Counted from the first letter of the stretch, positions 37,015 to 47,071 are shown. The stretch is DNA of 57,057 bases from Candidatus Helarchaeota archaeon (GCA_013375455.1 JABXJT010000025.1:1-57057), one strand, 5' to 3'. Notes: a model not told the origin generated them from the letters alone. Numbers and translations are program-made.

Positions 37015-38730
37015 TTACATGAATGTTTTCAACACAGCTCCTTTATCAGCCTGTTCTGCAATTTGAGCCCAAATGGCTAGGACTCCTTTCTTCTTTCGCA
37101 TTTTAGGCGGTTTCCATGCATTCAGGCGGGCTTCTATCGTTTCTTGGGGGAGATCGACGTTTAATGTCCTCTTTTTGATGTCTATTTTAACTAAATCATC
37201 ATCCTGGACGATTGCGAGGGGACCCCCTACATACGCTTCGGGAGCAACGTGCCCGATATAGACTAAACCATAGCTGGCACCGGAGAAGCGCCCATCACTA
37301 ATGATGATGATATTTTCGAGCCCAACGATGTTGATAGCAATGACTACCGCAAGTATTTCGCTCATAGCTGCGGCTCGAGGACCTTGATAGCGGACGATTA
37401 AAGCATCTCCTGAGTTAACCTTTCCTACAAAAACCCCTACTAATGCATCTTCGGATGAATTAAAGCATTTCGCGGGGCCTTCAAAGCTTTCAGATGAGGA
37501 TCGACGTTTAAAAGAAATGCGCGTGATGGCCCCTCGTGGGGCTAGATTACCATGCAATACAGCAATCGCTCCTGAGGGAGCAAAGGGCTTTTGGATGGAC
37601 GCAATGATATCACGATTCAGTTGAATATTTTTAAATGAAAAATCGTTCAAATTATCCCCCAATGTTTTGCCGGTAACAGTGAGAACATCAAGATGCAAGA
37701 GATTCTTCAACTCTCGCATTAGTAAAGGGACCCCACCCGCGTTTTCAAAATCTACTGTTGAGTACGGCCCATTAGGTTCAATATTACATAAATATGGGGT
37801 TTCCCGACTAAGTTGATCAAAAACCGATAGATCTATTGCTGATAATTTGAGCGTGTATGCCAAGGCTAACAAATGAACGACTCCATTTGTACCCCCACCC
37901 AAAGCATTTAATACTCGAATTGCATTTTCGATGCTTTTCTCCTTCACTATTTTCGAAAATTTCAATTTCTCTTTAACAAGCTCCATGATTTGCATTCCAG
38001 ATTTTTTAGCGAACCTAAGTTTTTCCGCACCCAGCGCCATTGAGGAATATGGTAACGCTAAACCGAGCGCTTCTGATAGAATTTGCGTGGTTTCCGCCGT
38101 GGAGAGCATTGGACACGCCCCACACCCTACTAGCCAATGATCCTCAAGGTCTATAAAAAATTCATTGAATTCCTCAGGAGTGATTTCATCACGAGCTAAT
38201 TTGTTAAGATTCTCGTAAAGGACCTCTGAATCCGGAGGAAAGCAGATCGTTTCGCCCCGGACCTTCCCTGGTAATGCCGAGCCCCCGGTAATAAAAATTG
38301 TGGGAAGATTTAAGCGAGCCGCTCCCATCCACATCCCTGGGACGCTTTTATCACAGGTGCAAATGCACACTAGGCCCTCACACGTCAATCCGCCCTTGAT
38401 TTGAATCTCGATTGAATCTGCAATTGTATCTCGTTGTGGTAAATCGTATCTGAAATCCGAACCAAAAGCAGAACACGGTCCAATCACGTTGAATTCCACG
38501 GGAGTCCCACCTGCCATTCGGACTCCTGCCTTAACCGCATCGGCGATGTCTCGTAAATGTACATGCCCGGGTCCACTCTCTTGCCAACTATTGGCTACTG
38601 CAATAATGGGGCGATCTAATTCCTCATCCGTGAATCCACAGGCTTTATATAAAAATCGAGGAACCCGCGTCATTCGACCCAAGAGATGCCGAATCTTCGG
38701 TAATAAGTTCGGGGGAACCTTCTTGCTCAT
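37015..38730 (-). CDS. IlvD/Edd-family dehydratase
   Basis: A 571-residue member of the dihydroxyacid/sugar-acid dehydratase family. Shared motifs are SGPGHVHLRDIADAVKAGV, CDKSVPGMWMGAARLNLP, GCGACPMLSTAE and the C-terminal SDGRFSGASYGLVYIGHVAPEA. Two Fe-S cysteines (CDK and GAC) are present; Gly replaces the third, as in the [4Fe-4S] E. coli IlvD type. The stretch normally reading DGIAMGHxGMxYSLPSRE is instead SAFGSDFRYDLPQRD, so the substrate may be a sugar acid rather than the branched-chain amino-acid precursor. No other ilv genes are in the window. It stands alone. Confidence 0.85.
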   Translation of the reverse strand: MSKKVPPNLLPKIRHLLGRMTRVPRFLYKACGFTDEELDRPIIAVANSWQESGPGHVHLRDIADAVKAGVRMAGGTPVEFNVIGPCSAFGSDFRYDLPQRDTIADSIEIQIKGGLTCEGLVCICTCDKSVPGMWMGAARLNLPTIFITGGSALPGKVRGETICFPPDSEVLYENLNKLARDEITPEEFNEFFIDLEDHWLVGCGACPMLSTAETTQILSEALGLALPYSSMALGAEKLRFAKKSGMQIMELVKEKLKFSKIVKEKSIENAIRVLNALGGGTNGVVHLLALAYTLKLSAIDLSVFDQLSRETPYLCNIEPNGPYSTVDFENAGGVPLLMRELKNLLHLDVLTVTGKTLGDNLNDFSFKNIQLNRDIIASIQKPFAPSGAIAVLHGNLAPRGAITRISFKRRSSSESFEGPAKCFNSSEDALVGVFVGKVNSGDALIVRYQGPRAAAMSEILAVVIAINIVGLENIIIISDGRFSGASYGLVYIGHVAPEAYVGGPLAIVQDDDLVKIDIKKRTLNVDLPQETIEARLNAWKPPKMRKKKGVLAIWAQIAEQADKGAVLKTFM

Positions 38731-38894
38731 TATACCACCTATTACATTAATTAAAATTTGGTTCTAGCCCTTTTGCTTTATAATCTTATGGATTCACAAT
38801 TTGGCTTCTATAGAATTAGAACCTATCTGATTCCAATCATTCTTTTAATAAAAATAAGGGGGAAATGAATTTTCTTACTGTGGGTTGAGATTTT

Positions 38895-41800
38895 TTATTC
38901 CACGAGATGCTGGAAGCTCAGCCAGGAAATAGTTCGTCCTAGGTTGCTTGGTAAATCGGTAAGCACGTAGACTTTTCCGGTAATTAACGTGCCTGATGGG
39001 AAATCTCCCGTGTTGAATTGTAATTGTAACGTGACGACTTCATTGGTTGCATTAGTTAGCCAGACAGTAGCATTGATATCGATATAGCAAGTGCGGGTGG
39101 GTTCGAATGCAGACACGAGCACGACGTAATTATCATCTTGTGCAAGGTTTGACGTGTCGATGTCTATCGTATAGGCAACCCCTGTATCAAATGGTGCTCC
39201 ATTTCCAGGAACATCGGTATAGACATTGCCTGGGTTGCCAGGTTCGTGTGTTGACTCACCCGTGATTTCCGGGTCGGTGCCTTGCGCAGCAATGGTGTAG
39301 CTGTGGGAATCGACGTTCCAATTGCCTTGTAGATCTATCGCGTTAATGTGGTATTCCACGACCGCCCCACCATATTGCGCCGGAATTGTCGCATCCCAAT
39401 GTCCGGCTCCCGCGTAACTCATGGGTATGTTGGTCCACGCGCCACCATCCACGCGATATTGCAGGGTGGCTTGGACATTCGGCGGATCCTGACCGCTGTT
39501 ATCAGTGATATCTATGTCGACATCGACGGTATCGGAGGCTCCAACGCTTCCGACATCCGGAATCTGACCCCAATTGCTGAAGGTGGGGGCCTGTCCTGTC
39601 CGGATGGGAATGGTGTAGGTGTCGGTTCCAGTAGCGTTTTCCGCATACACGATGACGTCATGCGTGCCCTCGCCCGGGGGATCACTAATCACTTGAAGAT
39701 GCTGTATGGTGTAGGTGGTACCAACAGCCGGTGGGGCCGTGTCGTTCACCCCCGCAGCGCTATCAACGTTTCCGAACCAGGCCTTCACGGTGTGGGCGCC
39801 AGTATCGCACTCCACCGTCAAGGTGATGGTGTCACCGTCCCAGTAGACCGCTGCATCCGCTACCACGCTGACGATGACGGGTTTGGGATAGGTTTGAACG
39901 CCCCAGTCCCAGGTCGAGATTCCCCCATCCGTATCGGATAAGGGCACGCCCATGGCACTCCCTGCACAGGTGGCATCAATGGTAACGGCACCCGTCGTGA
40001 TGCCTTGGGATACCGTTACTTTCAGCTCAATTGTTCTCGTTTCAGCGGTGAGAGTTTGGGGCATCGAGGTGACATATTCCACCATGAACTTGTCGGAAAT
40101 GTCAGTCATTTCGCGGGTGAAGACCAGCTGGACAGAGTCTAGCGTTGCCGGGGTCCCCCCAGGGTTCTTGATATTAACCGTGACGGGGATGTCCTCTTCG
40201 CCCGGATGGACGATTGTAGCGGTTGAATTGACGCTTTGGACGTTAAGGTCGGCATCTGGTTTTACCAACCAGGAGTACGCGCCTCCACCGGATGTATAGG
40301 ATGTATCGTAGGTCGTTTCGGCCCATATGTCAATGGTCCCCAGCGTTGCACTTGGGTCCACGTCCACGTAGAAGGTGGTGCTCCACGTGCCTCCGAGCTG
40401 TGTGATGACTTGGCTTAAGCCCGTGACGGAGGCACCCGTATATTCGGAGGTTACGTCGATGAGATCGTCATAGAAGTACAGTTGAATGCCATTCAGGGTC
40501 ACATCGTTTATACCCGGATTCCGGATGTATACCGTGATCGGAACGGAGACATCGCCCTGCGTTACTTCGGTAGCGCCCGCGGTCACGGCATCGACTGCTG
40601 CAACCCCGGGGCCGGTAACGACCAGTGTTGTCGTCTTTGTATATTCATTGTCTGCAAAATTCCCAGCTCCGTCGAAAGTTCTGATTCGATACTCGTAGGT
40701 GGAACCATTCGTGACAGCGATATCAAGTAATTGCTGGTTCTCGGTAGCAGGACCATGCGGCACGGTTGCAATTAGTTCCCACGTGGATGGAGGATTTTCT
40801 TGCCGCCAAATTTCCCAGTAGGCAATGCCATTCAGGTCTTGCCCGGGGAAGCCACCCGAGGAATATTGGGGAATGGTTTCGACCGCCCACGAAACCACGA
40901 TCTCTGCCCCTTCTGAATAATAGGTTGGGAAGGGCGTGGCCAGTTCCGCGGGAGCGGGAGCGACCGTATCGACTCGCGTATGGATCGGCGCGGATAGAAT
41001 CTGCTCTAAGGAGTTATTGCTCTCAATTTTGTAGCAATAGAAATAAGCTTCAGTAAAGGGCCCAGGATCAGTGAATGTTGTCGTGGTCTGTTGTGCAGCT
41101 AATGGGGTATAAGTCCCGCTCAAGGCGTCATCTAGGTAAAGTGCTTCACTCCGGAATACCCTGTACCCTTCACCCGCCCCGGGTGGGTAAATAGCACCCG
41201 GATTCGCCGTCCAATCTATGGTAATTCCACCTGATGGGTTAATCGTGGCGGGGAGATCATCCGGCTGGGCAGGCGTGAAGGGAAGCTGAATCGTAGTAAA
41301 AACTTCGCCAGAGGTGTTAAAGTTCCCAGCCTCATCGTAGGTGTCAAGCACGTAGTAATAGGTCGCTAAATCCACCACGAACGAATCTAAGAATTGGGTC
41401 TTGGTGATTGGGATGTTATCTGCCACAGTGGTGTCATAGGGACCGCCAGAGGCTGTTCCTCGCCTCAGCTTGTATTTGCCCAGTCCGCTTGGATTTGCCA
41501 TCGAAGCGGATCCCACGTCGGACCCCGGATTCGCAGTCCAGTCAAGGAGGACCGAGGCTTCCGAGGTGGTACCTGGTAATGGATCGAGCTGACCCGCTGG
41601 GCTGGGCGGGACGTCATCAACAGTTATGGTCAGGTTGTAGGAACTCGTTGGCCACTGAGGGGTTCCTCCGGGACCATCGGGGTCATGAACCGCATCAAAG
41701 GTAATGATGCGATCGTACCCCGTTCCGCTGGAGATGGCCTGCGAAACGCTCCACCTCTCGGTGCCGGTATCGGTTGCTGTGACTGAGCCGCCACCACCCA

Positions 41801-44480
41801 CTGCGGTGAAATCAGCGGTAATATCAGTGGTAGCACCGCCACCGCTGTCAGGTGTCCCCGTGATCTCAATAGTTACGGTGTCACCGGTCCTGTAAATTAA
41901 CTTGTCAGGCTGCACTGTATCGAAGAGGAATTGAGGTGCTGGTGTCTGGGGCGTGAAAGTGGCGATCCCTTCTAATGGAAAATAATAGCTGAGATACATC
42001 TTGTGGCCGAGTGCCACATCCTCGTGTTTGAAATCCCCATAGATCATCATGGAGGTGTACGGGGAGGAGGAGGCCCCTCCTACAATTTCCGTGTTTCCAT
42101 CGATACAGATACCAAATTCTGCTGCGTACACATCGTCTCGATAATACATATTTATTAGTGCGTTGGGAGCATTCATTCCATCGTTGGCATGATTATCCCG
42201 TATTTCCATAAGTTCGCGCTTCGGAAGATAAATAAAGATCCCCCCATGAGTCTGTGAGGTAAGCATGATCCAATCGGGCAGGGTGTTGGCGGGGTTTGCT
42301 CTAGCTAATGGATCAGAAATGGAATCCTGTAGGGGGTCGCCCTGGGAGATGTAATAGTCCCCCACTCCATCGTTCCCATCTGGAATGCATGAACCATTAA
42401 GAAAATAGGTGGTATTCTTCGGGTTTAAGCCGCCTATTTTAGTCCAGCCATACCCATTTGCCCACCCAAAGGTGGGAACGTCATCATCGAATCCATCCGC
42501 AGCACCGCTCCACTCTGTGGCAGCGGTCAGATTATAATCGCCCCTAAGATCGGTGGGGATGTTCCCGCACATAGTGTATATATAATAGGTCGGTGTGTCC
42601 ATCCCTACTATTTCTGGCACCTCTGTTACGGTGGGTGGGGAGAGCTGCATACGCCGGTAGTAGATCTGCGGACCGTCCAATAGAGAAGTAAAAATATCGA
42701 GATACTCATGGACTGTTGTATGAATTATTAAAGTATCGATAAAAGTACTCATCATGAGGTATTGCTGCAGGTACATGATGACCCTGCAGGGCCCATCGAT
42801 GATCGCCCTTCCATCTCCATAATTTTGCTCCCAATTCTGGATCGAAGGACCTAGGGGGCCATCTGGAATTGAATCATAGTTAAAATCTGCAGTAGGGTCA
42901 GATCCCCATCGTCCATAATAGGGCTGGGGCGACGTCATGGCTGTTCGATTTGGATCGCTCGTGTCTTCTGAGATGTCAGGGTATAATACGGAGGGATTAT
43001 CCAACGTACAGACCAGCTCAGAGAAGGAATTGGCCGAACCATCTACCCAGCTATACCATGTACCCTCTCGTCCTACATAATTATCCATGGGCACCACCGA
43101 TACAATTTCTCCATAGCCGTACATCTTATTGAATGATTCCAGGATTGATTGGCCATCAGTTTCTCCGAAGAGCCTCGTATTATCCAGTAGGCTGGGATTA
43201 GTTTCATCTACCGAAGTTTGGTAGAAATCAGAAGTGACGGTCAGAGAATCAGGATCCCAACTGACATAATCAGCGAGAGGGGTCGTGAAGGTGGGCGCTC
43301 CGAGGTTGATTCCACCAGTAAAGGGATCGTATGCAGAGTCGTTGTTGAAGTAGATGTACATCCAGCAGTGGCCGCCATCTACGGGATCGACGATCTCTAT
43401 CTCGAATCGATGGGGAAAGTAGGAATAATTCCACCAGAGCCAGTTTGACGCTTTTCGACCGGGATAAGCATAAAAAACAATCTCATCATCCTTGTCAAGT
43501 GCACCATTGATTTGCTGGTAAGGGAATGCGTCGCGAACCCATTGCGGATTTGCTGAATCATTGGACGGAGTTCTAAACCAGGTGTCGCCCATGAAGACCA
43601 TGTTTGATGCGTCAGTAGTGTTGGGGGCTGCACCATCAGTGGTGTTAACGAAGGCTTCTTGGGCTGTGCCCGAATAGGGCCTCCAAGGTGAGTCATCCTG
43701 CTGGAAACTGTCATGTGGTCTATTGGCATGACCCGTGTAACACCACACTAAATCCATCTTATATTCGGAATCGATCTTCACATTTTCGTCCGTATAAGAG
43801 CCATCGGGCTGGTACTTGCTCACATATGTGTGGATGGGAATGCGGTACCAATCATGTTTTAAATCATTGTAAGCTGGGAAAGAAAGTCCCTTGCTGTTGG
43901 TGGTGTCACCATTGATCCAGCCCATCCCAACCCTTGCATCGGCACCCATCCAATTGGGTAATCCGGGGATCTCAAATCCGGCCCATTTATTCAAATCTGC
44001 AATTTGCCAGATGTTGGGCCAGCCGACCTGATCGATCTGGTAGGGAACGAGCTCCCACTCATAATTCGCATCCAAATACGCAATCCGGATGTTCGACTCA
44101 TTCAATCCTTGTAACGCATTAAAAATCGCTGGATACGCTTCAGGACCCGTCCCTGGTGCTGGTAAAGCTGGATTGTAACCGATTCCATCGATAACATAAT
44201 CATCAAATTGCCCTGGGTTTTTCCAAGAAAAGTCGGGATAATTTTTGAGGATGAATGGATGACTTTCTCGAGTGAAATTAGGTTCACCCGCCACCGTGGG
44301 GTTAGAAGAAAGTGTTGGTATGATCAATTCTCCTGAAGGTGGTTTTGTTTGCACTGTAGAGGGAGGATCCCACCGTATCAAGCCAGGAATGATTAAGCTT
44401 GTCATGATGATTATCAAAATACTGATTGTAAATGGATATCTTCTAAAAAATCCTGCATTACTTCTTGAATTATTTCTCAT
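38895..44480 (-). CDS. Giant surface protein with FN3-like and CARDB-like domains
   Basis: A protein of about 1861 residues. An N-terminal basic stretch and one membrane helix (about 14-37, YPFTISILIIIMTSLIIPGL) act as signal peptide or anchor; the rest is extracellular in composition (Asp, Thr, Gly, Pro, Trp-rich, almost no Lys). The first 850 residues form an unrecognised globular region. From about 960 there are three FN3-like repeats, each starting DWTANPG or VVSWAVE-like strands (near 990, 1090 and 1200), then two CARDB-like units (GDVSVPITVYIRNPG; EEDIPVTVNIKNPGG) and Ig-like modules. There is no C-terminal anchor. G+C is visibly higher than in flanking genes. AAAGGG before ATG 44480 supports that start over TTG 44489. 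Four 42-bp repeats lie just upstream. Confidence 0.8.
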   Translation of the reverse strand: MRNNSRSNAGFFRRYPFTISILIIIMTSLIIPGLIRWDPPSTVQTKPPSGELIIPTLSSNPTVAGEPNFTRESHPFILKNYPDFSWKNPGQFDDYVIDGIGYNPALPAPGTGPEAYPAIFNALQGLNESNIRIAYLDANYEWELVPYQIDQVGWPNIWQIADLNKWAGFEIPGLPNWMGADARVGMGWINGDTTNSKGLSFPAYNDLKHDWYRIPIHTYVSKYQPDGSYTDENVKIDSEYKMDLVWCYTGHANRPHDSFQQDDSPWRPYSGTAQEAFVNTTDGAAPNTTDASNMVFMGDTWFRTPSNDSANPQWVRDAFPYQQINGALDKDDEIVFYAYPGRKASNWLWWNYSYFPHRFEIEIVDPVDGGHCWMYIYFNNDSAYDPFTGGINLGAPTFTTPLADYVSWDPDSLTVTSDFYQTSVDETNPSLLDNTRLFGETDGQSILESFNKMYGYGEIVSVVPMDNYVGREGTWYSWVDGSANSFSELVCTLDNPSVLYPDISEDTSDPNRTAMTSPQPYYGRWGSDPTADFNYDSIPDGPLGPSIQNWEQNYGDGRAIIDGPCRVIMYLQQYLMMSTFIDTLIIHTTVHEYLDIFTSLLDGPQIYYRRMQLSPPTVTEVPEIVGMDTPTYYIYTMCGNIPTDLRGDYNLTAATEWSGAADGFDDDVPTFGWANGYGWTKIGGLNPKNTTYFLNGSCIPDGNDGVGDYYISQGDPLQDSISDPLARANPANTLPDWIMLTSQTHGGIFIYLPKRELMEIRDNHANDGMNAPNALINMYYRDDVYAAEFGICIDGNTEIVGGASSSPYTSMMIYGDFKHEDVALGHKMYLSYYFPLEGIATFTPQTPAPQFLFDTVQPDKLIYRTGDTVTIEITGTPDSGGGATTDITADFTAVGGGGSVTATDTGTERWSVSQAISSGTGYDRIITFDAVHDPDGPGGTPQWPTSSYNLTITVDDVPPSPAGQLDPLPGTTSEASVLLDWTANPGSDVGSASMANPSGLGKYKLRRGTASGGPYDTTVADNIPITKTQFLDSFVVDLATYYYVLDTYDEAGNFNTSGEVFTTIQLPFTPAQPDDLPATINPSGGITIDWTANPGAIYPPGAGEGYRVFRSEALYLDDALSGTYTPLAAQQTTTTFTDPGPFTEAYFYCYKIESNNSLEQILSAPIHTRVDTVAPAPAELATPFPTYYSEGAEIVVSWAVETIPQYSSGGFPGQDLNGIAYWEIWRQENPPSTWELIATVPHGPATENQQLLDIAVTNGSTYEYRIRTFDGAGNFADNEYTKTTTLVVTGPGVAAVDAVTAGATEVTQGDVSVPITVYIRNPGINDVTLNGIQLYFYDDLIDVTSEYTGASVTGLSQVITQLGGTWSTTFYVDVDPSATLGTIDIWAETTYDTSYTSGGGAYSWLVKPDADLNVQSVNSTATIVHPGEEDIPVTVNIKNPGGTPATLDSVQLVFTREMTDISDKFMVEYVTSMPQTLTAETRTIELKVTVSQGITTGAVTIDATCAGSAMGVPLSDTDGGISTWDWGVQTYPKPVIVSVVADAAVYWDGDTITLTVECDTGAHTVKAWFGNVDSAAGVNDTAPPAVGTTYTIQHLQVISDPPGEGTHDVIVYAENATGTDTYTIPIRTGQAPTFSNWGQIPDVGSVGASDTVDVDIDITDNSGQDPPNVQATLQYRVDGGAWTNIPMSYAGAGHWDATIPAQYGGAVVEYHINAIDLQGNWNVDSHSYTIAAQGTDPEITGESTHEPGNPGNVYTDVPGNGAPFDTGVAYTIDIDTSNLAQDDNYVVLVSAFEPTRTCYIDINATVWLTNATNEVVTLQLQFNTGDFPSGTLITGKVYVLTDLPSNLGRTISWLSFQHLVE

Positions 44481-44503
44481 GATTTTCAACCCTTTCTATT
44501 ACA

Positions 44504-44671
44504 TTAGAAATTCTCCCTTCTCTAATTAGGGATATGTTGAAGTATTTAGAAGTTCTCTCTTCTCTAATTAGGGATATGTTGAAGTATTTAGAAGTTCTCT
44601 CTTCTCTAATTAGGGATATGTTGAAGTATTTAGAAGTTCTCTCTTCTCTAATTAGGGATATGTTGAAGTAT
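44504..44671. repeat. Four tandem 42-bp direct repeats upstream of the surface-protein gene
   Basis: The motif TTAGAA recurs at 44504, 44546, 44588, 44630 and 44672, a period of exactly 42 bases. Copies 2-4 are identical as far as I can read; copy 1, nearest the gene, differs by a few bases (AAATTCTCCC for AAGTTCTCTC). On the minus strand each unit reads as 14 codons (SKYFNISLIREERT), so a 74-residue frame exists, but no independent support for it was found. The array ends 24 bases before the ATG of the surface protein and must lie in its leader or promoter. Confidence 0.95.
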
Positions 44672-44694
44672 TTAGAAATGGAATATCGTATCAC

Positions 44695-45160
44695 AAATGG
44701 TTAATTTCATCAGTTTTCGTCTTATTAAGAATTGTGTGTGATTGAATAGAATCACGTTTTTGTTCCATTATTTTTAGATACGCTCTTTTAATTCCATTTT
44801 AAAAAAATAATCGGAATATTTCTCATCATGATTGGTACATTAATAGATATTCTCAGGTTGTCTTATTGCAATGATGGAACTAATTTAATCTCAAAGTCAT
44901 GAATTTGAAGGAACAATGCAGAGGTAACTTTGGATATACGAAGATGATCTGTCGAATCGTAGGTCATGTGTTATATGGGTATTAGAATCGGAGATTCCAT
45001 GATTTTTTCTGGCTATTTTTGCGATTGATGTGAAATAATCCATCAAAAAAATTTACGATTCAGAAATCACTTTAAATAATCTTGATAAAAATTTAATTTC
45101 TCAAAAATGATCCTATTAGTAATGTCAATTTACAAATAAAGAATATGAGTTTGACCTAAA
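44695..45160. other. 466-base noncoding region
   Basis: A+T-rich DNA between the divergent surface-protein and carbonic-anhydrase-like genes. It probably holds both promoters; a TTTAAATA element at 45072-45079 is 82 bases before the ATG at 45161. I see no ORF, RNA gene or further repeat here. Confidence 0.5.
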
Positions 45161-45703
45161 ATGTCTGAAAAATCGAGAATCATGAAAAGTCCAGTTAATG
45201 GAAAGGAGCCAAAAATTCATCCATCAGTATTCGTTGCACCGACTGCAACGATTATTGGCGACGTAGAAATTGAGGAAGGAACTAATATTTGGTTCGGGGC
45301 TGTAATTCGGGCTGAGGCGAGTAAGATAAAAATTGGGAAGAATTGTTCAATTCAAGAGCAAGTTGTAATCCATACAGAGCCAGGAACGGAGTTACATATC
45401 GGAGATAACGTCTTAATGGGTCATTGTGCCATTGTGCATGGTCCAGGGGAAATCGGAAATAACGTGATGGTTGGGATATCAGCCACCGTGCTCCAGAATC
45501 ATAAGATTGAGGATAACATACTAATTGCAGCAGGATCCGTTGCAAGAGGAAAGTATGAATCAATGGGCATGTATGCAGGCGTCATTGCGAAGAAAAAGAA
45601 AGACCTCAGGAAAAGCAATATAAGAGGTTTACAAACAGGGATAATGTTCTATGTTGAAAACGGAAGGAAATTTAAAGCATTCTTTGATGAGTCAAGAGAA
45701 TAG
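45161..45703 (+). CDS. Gamma-carbonic anhydrase-like hexapeptide-repeat protein
   Basis: A 180-residue left-handed beta-helix protein. Hexapeptide repeats run from PKIHPSVFVAPTATIIGDV to about 125, and the metal ligands expected for gamma-class carbonic anhydrases are present as H71 (VVIHTEPG) and the H-x4-H pair H88/H93 (MGHCAIVHG). A C-terminal helix follows. The family includes true carbonic anhydrases and acyl/transferase-like relatives, so zinc binding is likely but CO2 hydration is not certain. It stands alone. Confidence 0.87.
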   Translation: MSEKSRIMKSPVNGKEPKIHPSVFVAPTATIIGDVEIEEGTNIWFGAVIRAEASKIKIGKNCSIQEQVVIHTEPGTELHIGDNVLMGHCAIVHGPGEIGNNVMVGISATVLQNHKIEDNILIAAGSVARGKYESMGMYAGVIAKKKKDLRKSNIRGLQTGIMFYVENGRKFKAFFDESRE

Positions 45704-45791
45704 CAAGTAATATCTGCTAATTTTATATACTTTTTTGTAATACTTTTCATTGTTAGATCTCACTATCTAGGTTGGTATTGGTGGGGATAAG

Positions 45792-45908
45792 AAACTGGAC
45801 TTAGAAGCAAGAAAGGAGGAACTCATTCGAAAATATAGGAAACGTGGTCTATTGCGAGTTTTGCATTCGGAGGAAGTGGAGCGCGCATTTCGATCCCTTC
45901 AAAGAGAT
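45792..45908 (+). pseudogene. Truncated duplicate of the start of the isoaspartyl methyltransferase gene
   Basis: Read in frame from 45792, about 38 codons (KLDLEARKEELIRKY, then RVLHSEEVERAFRSLQRD) match the N-terminus of the intact methyltransferase at 47072 (LELEAQKEELIRKY, KVLRSEAVENAFRALKRE), about 26 of 38 residues identical. The match stops near 45908, at the 3' end of the minus-strand gene 45899-46921, and the frame ends unrelated at 46020. The equivalent of the TTG start codon is CTG here. The remnant and the intact gene flank the 340-residue gene, so it is a decayed duplication. Confidence 0.75.
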
Positions 45909-46921
45909 GCGCCGCATACTTTACAGAATTCCTCAGTGAACCGATTTTTCGCACCACAAAGAGGACATGGTTTAGTTTCTGTGGGGGATTGGCTAAGAAG
46001 TGGCTCTTTCTCATCTAAATGAACTGGTTTATCCAATGAATACCTTAAATGGGGACTTTGTCTTTTTAAGTGATGAATTATTTCTTCTAATTGGTTTAAA
46101 ATTTTCTTTTTTGCATATATATTAATAGATTCGCCTCTCTCTTGGATCACTAAGAAGTATTGGTAGGATAGAATAAGTCCCAAGATTGTCATATTGATAC
46201 CAATTAGAATGAATGGTAAGCTAATTCGAAAGAAAGTCAATGGAAAATAATAAGGACCTGAATATGGATTAATGATGAAGAAAATGATATTCATAATAAT
46301 AAATGGAATAATTAATATACTCCCCGAATATGCGAGATAAATCCACATTTTACTTCTTTCTCTCTCAAGATTTATGTTATCGATCTTAAAAGGAGCGATT
46401 TCACGAACTATAATTTTATTTCTACATAAAAAAATACGGGAAGTAGTGATTAAGGAGGTTAATTCTAATCCATCAAATTCTATGGGAGAAAGATTTTCCA
46501 TTATCTTTTCTGATGGCTGTAGAACTTCATCAACAGTTGATTTATCTTTAGCCTCCAATCTAAAACGCAATTCACCATGGAGTCTTTTAATGTTCCGAGT
46601 ATGAATCCTTCCATCCCATAATGTCGATGGCATCGACGAAGTAATTGTTAAATAGGTTTTGGTACCTTCTGAAAAAATAGTGCAAGTTATGTTTGACATG
46701 CCGGTTCCAGAAAACGAAAAGGTTGTTCTGGCTTTTATTTCGGCTCGAAATGGGATTTCCGAAATGATAGTGTGAGATGCAATTATCATCCTAAGACGTT
46801 TTTTTAAATAGGGATCTGCAGGGGCATCCTTCAATAGAGAGATTATTGTATCATAGACTTTTTTAGGTTTAATGGTGCCTAAATAAAATTCTTTCTCTTT
46901 TTTTCCCAAAAATCCCACCAC
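45899..46921 (-). CDS. Unknown membrane protein with C-terminal zinc ribbon
   Basis: A 340-residue protein (GTG start). The first 190 residues are soluble and beta-rich, with no family recognised. Two membrane helices follow (about 192-218 and 227-255), then a cytoplasmic coiled segment (KKKILNQLEEIIHHLKRQ) and a C-terminal zinc ribbon (CPLCGAKN, then CKVCGASL). The stop codon lies within the truncated methyltransferase remnant, so the 3' end sits at a recombination junction. Function unknown; zinc-ribbon tails on membrane proteins are common in archaea. Confidence 0.65.
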   Translation of the reverse strand: MVGFLGKKEKEFYLGTIKPKKVYDTIISLLKDAPADPYLKKRLRMIIASHTIISEIPFRAEIKARTTFSFSGTGMSNITCTIFSEGTKTYLTITSSMPSTLWDGRIHTRNIKRLHGELRFRLEAKDKSTVDEVLQPSEKIMENLSPIEFDGLELTSLITTSRIFLCRNKIIVREIAPFKIDNINLERERSKMWIYLAYSGSILIIPFIIMNIIFFIINPYSGPYYFPLTFFRISLPFILIGINMTILGLILSYQYFLVIQERGESINIYAKKKILNQLEEIIHHLKRQSPHLRYSLDKPVHLDEKEPLLSQSPTETKPCPLCGAKNRFTEEFCKVCGASL

Positions 46922-47071
46922 TCAGGGTATGGTTCCCTCTAAAGATATGAATTCTTGGTAATCAAGTATTCTATTTTGATTTAATTAATGAATTAGATAA
47001 AAACTTATGTATAAGTATCAAAGTTTAAGGATAGGTTTCTGCTATTAAAAGGATTGTTTGAGGTTAGGAAT

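Noticed and set aside
37015..38730. Missing first Fe-S cysteine in the IlvD-like enzyme as a sign of inactivity
   Set aside because: The PGHVH form without that cysteine is normal in the [4Fe-4S] E. coli IlvD subgroup.
38895..44480. Many plus-strand ORFs of 60-200 codons opposite the surface-protein gene
   Set aside because: They are antisense shadows favoured by high G+C; none has a family motif or ribosome site.
44470..44694. 74-residue minus-strand ORF made of four 14-residue repeats
   Set aside because: It is the translation of the 42-bp tandem array and overlaps the surface-protein start. No ribosome site or independent motif supports it, so it is reported as a repeat.
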